Shown: positions 1-6,238 of the stretch, piece by piece
Numbering within the stretch: the stretch's first letter is position 1
How the letters are laid out: each line of letters starts with the position of its first letter
DNA from: an uncultured Collinsella sp.
GTDB taxonomy: Bacteria > Actinomycetota > Coriobacteriia > Coriobacteriales > Coriobacteriaceae
NCBI GenBank assembly: GCA_900549065.1
Contig: URNC01000042.1
Coordinates: 1-13,565, forward strand
Reading direction: 5' to 3'
Length of the DNA: 13,565 nt
The notes under the pieces: model-generated
Database searches by the model: none
What the model was told of the DNA's origin: nothing
What the model saw: the letters and a program-made list of their open reading frames with translations, nothing else
Translations under genes and position numbers: made by a program

Positions 1-267
1 GGATATCGGACACAGGGGCCGCAAGGGCCCTTACACCAACTTTCTCGACACTACCTAGGCTACTTCCTCGGATATCCCTACGACGACGTGCACGAGTTTA
101 TCGTCCAGCGCGGCGAGAACTACAAGGTCTTTGGAGCTTGGAAGGTCTACACGAATGTCGAGCAAGCGCTTGCGATGTTTGACGCCTACCGCGCTTGCAC
201 TCAATACCTCACCTTTGTCTATCAGCAGGGCTGCAGCTTGGCGCAACTTGCCCAGGCAACCCGATAG
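1..267 (+). CDS. DUF3793 family protein, C-terminal part (5' truncated by the window edge)
   Basis: An open frame runs from base 1 to a TAG at 265-267, giving the last 88 residues. The stretch HYLGYFLGYPYDDVHEF (near residues 17-33) followed by GAWKVYTNVEQA and a Y-x-x-C segment is the pattern I associate with the C-terminal half of DUF3793 proteins, a family of unknown function found mainly in anaerobic Firmicutes and Coriobacteriia. No membrane segment or signal is visible in this part. A flavodoxin gene starts 46 bp downstream on the same strand, and I recall this pairing from other anaerobes, so a redox or iron-linked role is plausible but inferred. The first 10 or so residues do not look conserved. 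Its start lies outside the window. Confidence 0.72.
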   Translation, partial: GYRTQGPQGPLHQLSRHYLGYFLGYPYDDVHEFIVQRGENYKVFGAWKVYTNVEQALAMFDAYRACTQYLTFVYQQGCSLAQLAQATR

Positions 268-313
268 AACATAGAAGCCGCGGCAACCTGCCGCACAACT
301 GAAAGGACTCAAC

Positions 314-733
314 ATGAGCAAGATCGCCGTCGTCTATTGGAGCGGCACGGGCAATACCGAGGCCATGGCAAATCTCGTCGCCGAAGGCGCCACGTCCGCG
401 GGTGCCGAAACTGAGGTCATCCCCTGCGCCGACTTCTCTACCGACAGGGCCGCCGACTACGACGCCTTCGCCTTCGGCTGCCCAGCCATGGGCTCCGAGG
501 AACTCGAGTACGATGAGTTCCAGCCGATGTGGGACGAGGTCAAGGAGACTCTCGGCGACAAGAGGGTCGTCCTCTTTGGCTCCTATTCGTGGGCCGAGGG
601 CGAGTGGATGGACAACTGGAAGGCCGACGCCGACGAGGCCGGCGTCAACGTCGTGGACTCCACCATCTGCTACGACGCGCCCGACGACGATGGCGAGACC
701 GCTTGCAAGGCCCTCGGAGCCGAGCTCGCGTAA
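314..733 (+). CDS. Short-chain flavodoxin
   Basis: Small cytoplasmic FMN-binding electron carrier of 139 residues, the normal length of a short-chain flavodoxin. The N-terminal beta strand IAVVYW runs into the phosphate-binding loop SGTGNTE (residues 10-16). The two isoalloxazine-binding loops are visible as GCPAMGSEELE (55-65) and GSYSWAEGEWM (89-99), with an aromatic Trp92 next to the flavin. The protein is strongly acidic, as expected for a docking electron carrier. ATG start with AAAGGA at 302-307, six bases upstream. A perfect 6-bp hairpin with a 3-base loop (280-294) lies in the spacer after the DUF3793 gene; it has no T-run, so the two genes are probably cotranscribed. Partner enzymes are not identifiable here; pyruvate:flavodoxin oxidoreductase or hydrogenase are usual family partners. 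Confidence 0.93.
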   Translation: MSKIAVVYWSGTGNTEAMANLVAEGATSAGAETEVIPCADFSTDRAADYDAFAFGCPAMGSEELEYDEFQPMWDEVKETLGDKRVVLFGSYSWAEGEWMDNWKADADEAGVNVVDSTICYDAPDDDGETACKALGAELA

Positions 734-782
734 CGAACCCAGGGCCTCCAAGAGAGCCTGCATCAAAGCGCATCCCCATCCC

Positions 783-828
783 TACAAAAGAGCGGGACTG
801 GATTCAAGTCCAGCCCCGCTCTTTTGTA
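783..828. terminator. Bidirectional intrinsic terminator between flavodoxin and the ABC operon
   Basis: Long hairpin: the left arm starting TACAAAAGAGCGGG pairs with CCCGCTCTTTTGTA; after an A.C mismatch (797/814) a second block CTGGA/TCCAG closes a 6-base loop (803-808). The A-run and T-run flanking the GC core make it work in both directions. It lies between two convergent genes, 49 bp after the flavodoxin stop and 20 bp beyond the stop of the ATPase gene. Confidence 0.9.
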
Positions 829-848
829 ACGGCAGTTACATCAACCGG

Positions 849-1601
849 CTACGAGATATTGCCCAAGAACGCCTTGGTGCGCTCGCTCTTAGGATGGTCG
901 AAGACCTCGCTCGGCGTACCCTCTTCCACAATGACGCCTCCGTCCATAAAGACGACGCGGTCGGCGACATCGCGGGCAAAGCCCATCTCGTGCGTCACGA
1001 CGATCATGGTCATACCGTCGTGCGCCAGGTCGCGCATGACGCCCAGGACGTCGCGCACGAGCTCAGGGTCGAGCGCCGAGGTGGCCTCGTCAAAGAGCAT
1101 GACGTGCGGGTTCATCGACAGGGCGCGGGCGATGGCAACGCGCTGCTGCTGGCCGCCCGAAAGCTGACTCGGCATAAAATCGATGCGTTCGGCAAGACCG
1201 ACCTTGGTCAGCTCCTCGACGGCGATCTTCTCGGCCTCTTCCTTACTGCGCTTGAGCACCTTTTGTTGCGCAAGCATGACGTTCTTTTTGACCGACAGGT
1301 GCGGGAACAAATTGAACTGCTGGAACACCATACCCAGGTGCGTGCGCACTTTGTTGAGGTCGACACCCTTGGCACACACATCCACGCCCTCAACGATGAT
1401 CGAGCCGCTCGTGGGATGCTCCAGACGATTGATGCAGCGAAGCATCGTCGACTTGCCCGAGCCCGAAGGGCCCAGGACTACGACGACCTCGCCCTTGTGC
1501 ACATCTAGATCGATATCGCGCAGGACCACGTTATCGCCAAAGGCCTTCTGGAGGTTCTTGATACTGACGACGACCTCGTTCGAGTTATTGGTTTCGCTCA
1601 T
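849..1601 (-). CDS. Polar amino acid ABC transporter, ATP-binding protein (GlnQ/HisP type)
   Basis: Cytoplasmic ATPase of 250 residues that powers the importer encoded by the next two genes upstream. All ABC motifs are intact: Walker A GPSGSGKST (44-52), Q-loop FQQ (93-95), signature LSGGQQQR (147-154), Walker B VMLFDE (167-172), D-loop SALD (175-178) and switch His204 in VVTHE. Length and the motif context FNLFPHLSV and SALDPELV fit the polar amino acid subfamily (GlnQ, HisP, ArtP). ATG start preceded by AAGGAGGT at a good distance. Only 12 bp separate it from the permease stop, so the two are cotranscribed. Substrate cannot be read from this subunit; glutamine, arginine, lysine or histidine are the family candidates. 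Confidence 0.95.
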   Translation of the reverse strand: MSETNNSNEVVVSIKNLQKAFGDNVVLRDIDLDVHKGEVVVVLGPSGSGKSTMLRCINRLEHPTSGSIIVEGVDVCAKGVDLNKVRTHLGMVFQQFNLFPHLSVKKNVMLAQQKVLKRSKEEAEKIAVEELTKVGLAERIDFMPSQLSGGQQQRVAIARALSMNPHVMLFDEATSALDPELVRDVLGVMRDLAHDGMTMIVVTHEMGFARDVADRVVFMDGGVIVEEGTPSEVFDHPKSERTKAFLGNIS

Positions 1602-1613
1602 GATAGGACCTCC

Positions 1614-2975
1614 TTACAGACCGGCGATGTGATCGGCAGGCGTCGCGACAACCTGTCCGGCGCTCTTGGCGGGACGCTTCTTCTTGGTCTCGGTCGTGCC
1701 CAAAAGCCTCGCCTCAAGACCGCTCACCAAGCGAGCGAGCGGCAGGGTGATGACCAGATAGAACAGGGCGGCAACCACATACGGCGTGATGGAGCCCGTC
1801 GTGGCCACGATGGTACGGGCGTTCATGACGATCTCGACCACACCCACGGCGGCAAGCAGCGACGTATCCTTGTAAAGCAAGATAAACTCGCTGGTCAGCG
1901 TAGGCAAAACATTGCGGAACGTCTGCGGAATCATAACGTAGAGCAGCGTCTGGAAGGCATTCATGCCCAGCGAGCGAGCAGCCTCGTTCTGGCCCTTGGG
2001 GATCGATTGAATACCGGCACGGAAGATCTCGCACAGGTACGCAGACGAGTTCATGGCCATGACGATGACGCCGAGCACGTAGTCATCAACCTTGACGCCG
2101 GCCAACGGCAGACCGAAGAACGCGATATAGATCTGCAGGAACGCCGGCGTACCACGGATGATATTCACATAGATGCCGGCAAGGCAACGAAGGATGCGCG
2201 ACTTGGAAATGCGCATGAGCGATAGGGCGAAACCGAAGGGAATGGCCAGCGGAAACGCCACAAGCACGATCGAGAGCGACATAAGGAAGCCCTTAAAGAC
2301 GATCGGCAGGCTTTGGACCAAAATGACCGGGTTCAAGAACAGGCGCAGGAACATATTGGAGTTCCAAGCCTCGACCCACGGCTGCTCCTTAAGATCGGCC
2401 AAGAAGTTATCGAAGGCCGTCACGCCCTTGATCTCCACCGACGGAATCTTGGAGATCTTCTTGGTCGAGCCATCGGCCAAAGTGTAGGTGCCGCTAAAGG
2501 CCTCATCGCCGCCCTCGACGGGGAAGGTCACGCCGTAAACCTCGACACGGAAAAAGCCGCCGGCAGGCGCCGTCTCGCCAAAATCAATCTTGAGCGTCTG
2601 GCCGTCAGCCTTGCACGTGGGCTTCATGGGCGTACGATCCATGAGGTCCTCGCCCGAGAGCATCGTCAATCGCGTGTCATCGGTACCAAACGTCGTGCCG
2701 TCGACAAACGTCAGCGAAAGACCGCTCAGCTCCTCATCGGCATCGGCCTGGACCTCCCAGGTAATGCGCGTCTCGGTGCCGCCGACCACAGCGCTGCCCG
2801 AACCGGTGTTGGGTCGGGCGGTAATCTTTGCGGTCTCAAGCGCCTGGGCGGTCGTGGGCGCATATGCCCCCACACACACCAGCGCGAGCGCCACGGCCAT
2901 GACGCAGACTAGCTTTTGGAGCAAGGCGGGCAGTGGAAAACGCTGCTCCGCGGCCCCTTTGTTCAGTCGAGACAA
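1614..2975 (-). CDS. Polar amino acid ABC transporter permease with N-terminal secreted domain
   Basis: Membrane subunit of the importer, 453 residues from a TTG start at 2973-2975. This start has a ribosome site GATAGGAG (2981-2988) five bases upstream; the earlier in-frame ATG at 3080 is rejected because it lies inside a hairpin and lacks such a site. Residues 21-45 form a signal peptide ending in an AQA cleavage motif. Residues about 46-200 form a soluble, beta-rich, Thr/Gly/Asp-rich domain that I do not recognise. Residues about 218-440 are a HisM/GlnP-type permease with several membrane segments and the EAA loop EIFRAGIQSIPKGQNEAA (316-333) that contacts the ATPase. The C-terminus is Lys-rich. 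Typical family members are about 215-250 residues, so this one is nearly twice the usual length. Streptococcal GlnP fusions carry binding-protein domains, but this insert is too short and lacks that pattern. Confidence 0.9.
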   Translation of the reverse strand: MSRLNKGAAEQRFPLPALLQKLVCVMAVALALVCVGAYAPTTAQALETAKITARPNTGSGSAVVGGTETRITWEVQADADEELSGLSLTFVDGTTFGTDDTRLTMLSGEDLMDRTPMKPTCKADGQTLKIDFGETAPAGGFFRVEVYGVTFPVEGGDEAFSGTYTLADGSTKKISKIPSVEIKGVTAFDNFLADLKEQPWVEAWNSNMFLRLFLNPVILVQSLPIVFKGFLMSLSIVLVAFPLAIPFGFALSLMRISKSRILRCLAGIYVNIIRGTPAFLQIYIAFFGLPLAGVKVDDYVLGVIVMAMNSSAYLCEIFRAGIQSIPKGQNEAARSLGMNAFQTLLYVMIPQTFRNVLPTLTSEFILLYKDTSLLAAVGVVEIVMNARTIVATTGSITPYVVAALFYLVITLPLARLVSGLEARLLGTTETKKKRPAKSAGQVVATPADHIAGL

Positions 2976-3010
2976 GGTGGCTCCTATCGTAGAAGTTGCC
3001 GGCAAAACGA

Positions 3011-3071
3011 GACGGAAATGCTCTCCGTCAAGAGAAGCGCAAAGGCCCTCTCCGCCAAAGCGGAAAGGGCC
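3011..3071 (-). promoter_or_regulatory. Two tandem hairpins between binding-protein and permease genes
   Basis: Just after the binding-protein stop lies a 12-bp stem (3044-3055 with 3060-3071, one mismatch, 4-base loop), then a second stem GACGGA/TCCGTC (3011-3016 with 3024-3029). On the minus strand the second is followed by CGTTTTGCC. There is no strong T-run, so partial termination or 3'-end protection of the binding-protein message is likely, giving more binding protein than permease. That is a common arrangement for such operons; the effect here is inferred. Confidence 0.5.
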
Positions 3072-3093
3072 CGCGAGCAATCAAGTAGCTATT

Positions 3094-3954
3094 TTACTTG
3101 ATGTTGTACTTAGCCATGAGGGCGTCAACGGTACCGTCGTCGGTCAGGTCCTTGATGGCCTGGTTGATGTCGTCCTTGAGCTTGGTGTTGCCCTGGTTGA
3201 TGGCGATGGCGTACTCCTCGCCGGTGCTGATCTGCTTAATGGTCTGGCAGGTGTTGAACTGCTCGGCGGTCAGCTGGCTGGCAACGGAGCGGTTGGTGAC
3301 TACGGCGTCGCCCTTATCGGACTGCAGGGCGCTGAAGCACTCGGTGGCGTCCTTGTAGGGGACAATCTTGGCCTTGGGGAAGTTCTCCTGAGCAAAGGCC
3401 TCGGCGGTCGAGCCAGACTGGACGATGATGGTAGCGTCAGCGTTGTTGAGCTTCTCGCTGTAGTTGTCGGCCGTGATGTCGGTGTTATCGACCTTGGTCA
3501 CGATAGCCTGATCGTCCATGTAGTAGGAATCAGAGAAAGTGACTTCCTTCTCACGCTCGGGCGTGTCGGTGATAGCCGCGATGGAGACGTCATATTTGGC
3601 GCCCGAAGCGACGCCCGGAACCAGCGTGTCAAAGTCATTGTTGACATACTCGACATCCAGGCCCAGCTTGTCGCCGATAGCCTTGATGAGCTCAAGGTCA
3701 AAGCCCTGATAATCGCCGTTGTCATCCTTGTACTCAAACGGAGCGTACTCGGCAGAGGTGCCGACGGTCAGCGTACCGTCCTTGACGAGCGCGTACTCCT
3801 TGGAGCCGTCGACCTTCTCGACCTTAGCGTCGTCAGAGCTGCTGGAACCGGCATTAGAACCAGAGGTGGCGTTGGACGAGCCGCAGCCCGTCAGAGCGAG
3901 GGCGAGCGCCATAGCACCCGTGGCGGCAAATGCGCCAAGCTTCTTCAGCTTCAT
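3094..3954 (-). CDS. Polar amino acid ABC transporter substrate-binding lipoprotein
   Basis: Extracellular lipid-anchored receptor of 286 residues that delivers an amino acid to the adjacent permease. The ATG at 3952-3954 gives a proper lipoprotein signal peptide: positive MKLKK, hydrophobic core, and lipobox LTGC with the lipid-modified Cys at residue 24. A Ser/Asn-rich linker (about 25-42) follows. The type 2 periplasmic-binding fold begins at LTVGTSAEYAPFEY, continues with GFDLELIKAIGDKLGL, and includes YDVSIAAITDTPEREKEVTF, which contains the conserved R-x-K region of the family 3 (polar amino acid) receptors. GAGA-type ribosome site AAGGAG lies eight bases upstream. The longer in-frame ATG at 4020 is rejected: it coincides with the promoter -10 region and would hide the signal peptide. 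Substrate is not determinable from motifs alone. Confidence 0.93.
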   Translation of the reverse strand: MKLKKLGAFAATGAMALALALTGCGSSNATSGSNAGSSSSDDAKVEKVDGSKEYALVKDGTLTVGTSAEYAPFEYKDDNGDYQGFDLELIKAIGDKLGLDVEYVNNDFDTLVPGVASGAKYDVSIAAITDTPEREKEVTFSDSYYMDDQAIVTKVDNTDITADNYSEKLNNADATIIVQSGSTAEAFAQENFPKAKIVPYKDATECFSALQSDKGDAVVTNRSVASQLTAEQFNTCQTIKQISTGEEYAIAINQGNTKLKDDINQAIKDLTDDGTVDALMAKYNIK

Positions 3955-4011
3955 AATCAGTCTCCTTCCAATGACCCCACGTGATTCAGAGGTCTGCAAA
4001 AACTGAGGGTT

Positions 4012-4040
4012 ATTATGCACCCGCTTGGAAGAATCTGCAA
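4012..4040 (-). promoter_or_regulatory. Candidate sigma-70 promoter for the ABC operon
   Basis: On the minus strand, TTGCAG (4035-4040) and CATAAT (4012-4017) are separated by exactly 17 bases. The -10 matches the consensus in five of six positions and the -35 in three. It lies about 60 bp upstream of the binding-protein ATG. Confidence 0.55.
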
Positions 4041-4054
4041 TTAGAAAACTGATT

Positions 4055-4079
4055 GAAACAAACCCATAACGTGAATGGG
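4055..4079 (-). terminator. Weak terminator after endonuclease IV
   Basis: On the minus strand a 5-bp stem CCCAT/ATGGG (4075-4079 with 4063-4067, 7-base loop) is followed by the T-rich TTTGTTTC, 22 bp after the nfo stop and before the ABC promoter. The short stem makes it a modest candidate. Confidence 0.4.
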
Positions 4080-4101
4080 GCGTCCCACTTTATGGCAGCC
4101 A

Positions 4102-4968
4102 TTACTGCTGCAATAACCTTAACAGTTTGATTTCAGCCGCATAACCTGCAAGTTCGTTCGGTGTCTCCAAAATGAATGGCAATGCGCGCAAGCGGCCATT
4201 TGATACAATATTCTGCATAACCTGCATACCGCCACCAAATTCCTCGCTGCCAAGGTATCCCTTGCCGATGCACTCGTGACGATCTTTATGGGCGCCGCAG
4301 GGGTTCTTCGAATCGTTGACGTGTACGGCATGCAAGCGATCGATACCCACCACGCGGTCGAACTCGTCGAGCACGCCGTCCAGATCATGGATGATGTCGT
4401 AGCCGGCATCGCTCACATGGCAGGTGTCCAAACAAACGCCCAGCTTATCGGACAGCTCTGGGCACTTGGCGGCAACGCCCTCGATAATGCACGCCAGTTC
4501 TTCAAAGCTACGGCCCACCTCGGTGCCCTTGCCGGCCATGGTCTCGAGCAATACCGTCGTCTGCTGTCCCTCGAACATCACCTGGCACAGCGTATCAACA
4601 ATCATCTGAATGCCGACGTCTGCCCCCTGTCCTACATGCGCACCGGGATGAAAATTGTAGTAGTTGCCGGGCAGTGCTTCCATGCGCTGCAGATCCTCGG
4701 CCATGGCCTCCAGGGCAAACTCGCGCGCTCGCTCCTTAGCGGAGCAGGGGTTATAGGTATACGGGGCATGAGCCACGAGCGGGCCAAAGTCGTTTTGCTC
4801 CATAAGCTCGCGCAGGGCCGCCACATCATCCATGTCAAGGTCTTTCGCCTTGCCGCCGCGCGGGTTGCGCGTAAAGAATGCAAAGGTATTGGCGCCAATG
4901 GACAGCGCCGTCTCCCCCATCGCCCGATAGCCCTTCGTCGTCGAAAGATGACACCCGATCGTCAGCAT
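4102..4968 (-). CDS. nfo: Deoxyribonuclease IV (apurinic/apyrimidinic endonuclease)
   Basis: Base-excision repair enzyme of 288 residues that cuts DNA 5' of abasic sites through a trinuclear zinc centre. The ligands expected from the E. coli enzyme are all present in order: His67 (VAHAPY), His107 (FHPGAH), Glu142 (LLETMAGKG), Asp181 and His184 (CLDTCH), His216 (HVNDSK), Asp229 and His231 (HKDRHE) and Glu268 (ILETP). Length matches the family. I chose the ATG at 4966-4968, which has GGGGAG six bases upstream; the TTG two codons earlier has no spacing for that site. The upstream spacer holds copy A of an 88-bp structured element that ends 14 bp before this start. The gene is downstream of, and codirectional with, the Gfo/Idh gene. 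Confidence 0.96.
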   Translation of the reverse strand: MLTIGCHLSTTKGYRAMGETALSIGANTFAFFTRNPRGGKAKDLDMDDVAALRELMEQNDFGPLVAHAPYTYNPCSAKERAREFALEAMAEDLQRMEALPGNYYNFHPGAHVGQGADVGIQMIVDTLCQVMFEGQQTTVLLETMAGKGTEVGRSFEELACIIEGVAAKCPELSDKLGVCLDTCHVSDAGYDIIHDLDGVLDEFDRVVGIDRLHAVHVNDSKNPCGAHKDRHECIGKGYLGSEEFGGGMQVMQNIVSNGRLRALPFILETPNELAGYAAEIKLLRLLQQ

Positions 4969-4982
4969 CTCCAACTCCCCCT

Positions 4983-5070
4983 CATCAGTTGCGGTGAAAT
5001 ACGGTCTATTGGTGCCCTATTTTGGCGCAAACAGACCGTATTCCACCGCAAGTTATAAAAGGGGCATCAG
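4983..5070 (-). repeat. Structured 88-bp intercistronic element, copy A
   Basis: A long inverted repeat upstream of nfo: outer stem TTGCGGTG/CACCGCAA (4989-4996 with 5044-5051), one A.C mismatch, inner stem AATACGGTCT/AGACCGTATT (4998-5007 with 5033-5042), and a 25-base apical part holding CCCTATTTTGGCGCAAA. It matches copy B (6151-6238) at 67 of 88 positions with no gaps. On the minus strand the 5' side has CCCCTTTTATAACTTG, which could contain a -10-like element, and the 3' side runs directly into the nfo ribosome binding site. Strand is given as minus because pairing is better conserved in that transcript. Function unknown. Confidence 0.85.
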
Positions 5071-5086
5071 GGGCGAAGGCCTCCAA

Positions 5087-5112
5087 GGCATTCCAGGCGC
5101 TGGCGCCATGCC
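5087..5112 (-). terminator. GC-rich hairpin after the Gfo/Idh gene
   Basis: GGCAT (5087-5091), a 4-base bulge, GGCGC/GCGCC (5096-5100 with 5103-5107, 2-base apex as drawn, so the innermost pair must open), and ATGCC (5108-5112). It starts 8 bp after the stop of the minus-strand Gfo/Idh gene. No T-run follows, so termination is uncertain; it may only stabilise the message. Confidence 0.3.
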
Positions 5113-5120
5113 CCCACGCC

Positions 5121-6140
5121 CTAAAGTTTCAAGCGAATCGCATCGATGATGTGTGCACAGCGCTGCGTGGCGGCAAGGGGCATGACGGGACTCTCGAGTT
5201 TCCCCGCCTGAATAAGCTGCGTCGCATGCTGGATTTCGCCGTAGAAATCATCGATCTCAAACGGGGCATTTATTTCTAGCGTTCGACCGTCGGAATACTT
5301 CACATGAGCGAGCTCGGGGCGATGGAGCCGCTCGATTTCCAACGAGCCCCGCTCACAGGCAATCGTTAAGCGGCTTTCATATGTTGCTTTGCCGTCGCAC
5401 ACCATATGAATGGGTATACCGCCGACGCTCATATGGATCTCGTCGGCCCAATCGACGCGGCCGCCCGATACGTCACGCCAGCGAACTTCACGGGAAGAAA
5501 CCTCGCACGCGCCCGCGAGCAAATCCTCAAACCAACCGACTGCATAGCAGCCCATATCATATAGACAGCCGCCCTGCAACGGATCAAGCAGATAGCCCGA
5601 AGGAGGCTCGCCGTAATCGAGCTTTTGCACGCTTTCAATCGAGACAATACGGCCAAGCTCACCCGACGCAAGCAAGTCCTTCACGCGAGTGCGCATCGGG
5701 CAAAACCGATTCTTCATCGCCTCCATAAACAGCACGCCGCGCTCGCGAGAGGTGGAAGCAATCGAGAGAGCCTCTTCCTCACTCAAAACGGCCGGCTTTT
5801 CGCACAGCACGGCCTTTCCGGCGCGCAGCGCGCGACAGGCCCAACGCGTATGCATGCCATGCGGAAGAGCCAAGTAGATTGCGTCGACATCGGGGTCGGC
5901 AATCAGCGCGTCATAAGCCGCATCGCCGTTATCATCGGCCGAGGCATGGCTATGCGCAGCATCGATCGAAAACGCTCGGGAAAATTCCTCGACATGCGCA
6001 GGAGTGCGGCCGGCCGCAGCCACCAGCCGTGCCCCGTCGACCTTCTTGAGCGACGATGCAAATCGATGAGAAATGTGCCCAGCGCCCAAAATGCCCCAAC
6101 GAACCTCACGCGAATCATTACGTAAACCTCGGTCACCCAC
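5121..6140 (-). CDS. Gfo/Idh/MocA family NAD(P)-dependent oxidoreductase
   Basis: Soluble dehydrogenase of 339 residues, normal for the family. The N-terminal Rossmann domain begins at VRWGILGAGHISHRFA (13-28) with the dinucleotide loop GAGHIS. The family signature CEKPAVLSEEEA starts at residue 113, with the conserved Lys115 that contacts cofactor and substrate. The C-terminal domain includes YGEPPSGYLLDPLQGGCLYDMGCYAVGW, with the D-x-G-x-Y pattern near the active site. Family members oxidise or reduce sugars, cyclitols or trans-dihydrodiols; the substrate is not readable here. GTG start with GGGAGG five bases upstream, immediately beside copy B of the structured element. It follows the aldo/keto reductase gene by 91 bp, so the two could be cotranscribed and might act on related carbonyl or sugar substrates. 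Confidence 0.92.
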   Translation of the reverse strand: MGDRGLRNDSREVRWGILGAGHISHRFASSLKKVDGARLVAAAGRTPAHVEEFSRAFSIDAAHSHASADDNGDAAYDALIADPDVDAIYLALPHGMHTRWACRALRAGKAVLCEKPAVLSEEEALSIASTSRERGVLFMEAMKNRFCPMRTRVKDLLASGELGRIVSIESVQKLDYGEPPSGYLLDPLQGGCLYDMGCYAVGWFEDLLAGACEVSSREVRWRDVSGGRVDWADEIHMSVGGIPIHMVCDGKATYESRLTIACERGSLEIERLHRPELAHVKYSDGRTLEINAPFEIDDFYGEIQHATQLIQAGKLESPVMPLAATQRCAHIIDAIRLKL

Positions 6141-6150
6141 GATAGCCTCC

Positions 6151-6238
6151 CATCAGTTGCGGCGAAATAGTTCCTGCTATCGCCCTATTCTGCCGCAAAC
6201 AGGAACTATTCCATCACAAGATATAAAAGGGTCATGAG
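6151..6238 (-). repeat. Structured 88-bp intercistronic element, copy B
   Basis: Same architecture as copy A, in the same orientation relative to the next gene, ending 10 bp before the GTG of the Gfo/Idh gene. The inner stem here is AATAGTTCCT/AGGAACTATT (6166-6175 with 6201-6210), extended by a G-C pair. Four adjacent stem pairs differ from copy A, each on both arms. The outer stem has three changes; read as RNA from the minus strand, two become G.U wobbles, from the plus strand only one. The TGA stop of the upstream aldo/keto reductase (6232-6234) lies inside the element edge. Function unknown. Confidence 0.85.

Noticed and set aside
402..1508. A 368-codon open frame on the + strand over flavodoxin and ATPase
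   Set aside because: It runs in another frame through flavodoxin, through the terminator at 783-828, and antisense to the ATPase; Pro/Ser/Thr/Arg-rich artefact.
2590..3984. A 464-codon open frame on the + strand across permease and binding protein
   Set aside because: It covers two well-supported minus-strand genes and their hairpin spacer, and its product has low-complexity Val/Leu/Gly composition with no recognisable domain.
4983..6238. CRISPR-like reading of the two repeat copies
   Set aside because: Only two copies, 1.1 kb apart, with genes between them and no spacer units; they are long hairpins, not direct repeats of an array.
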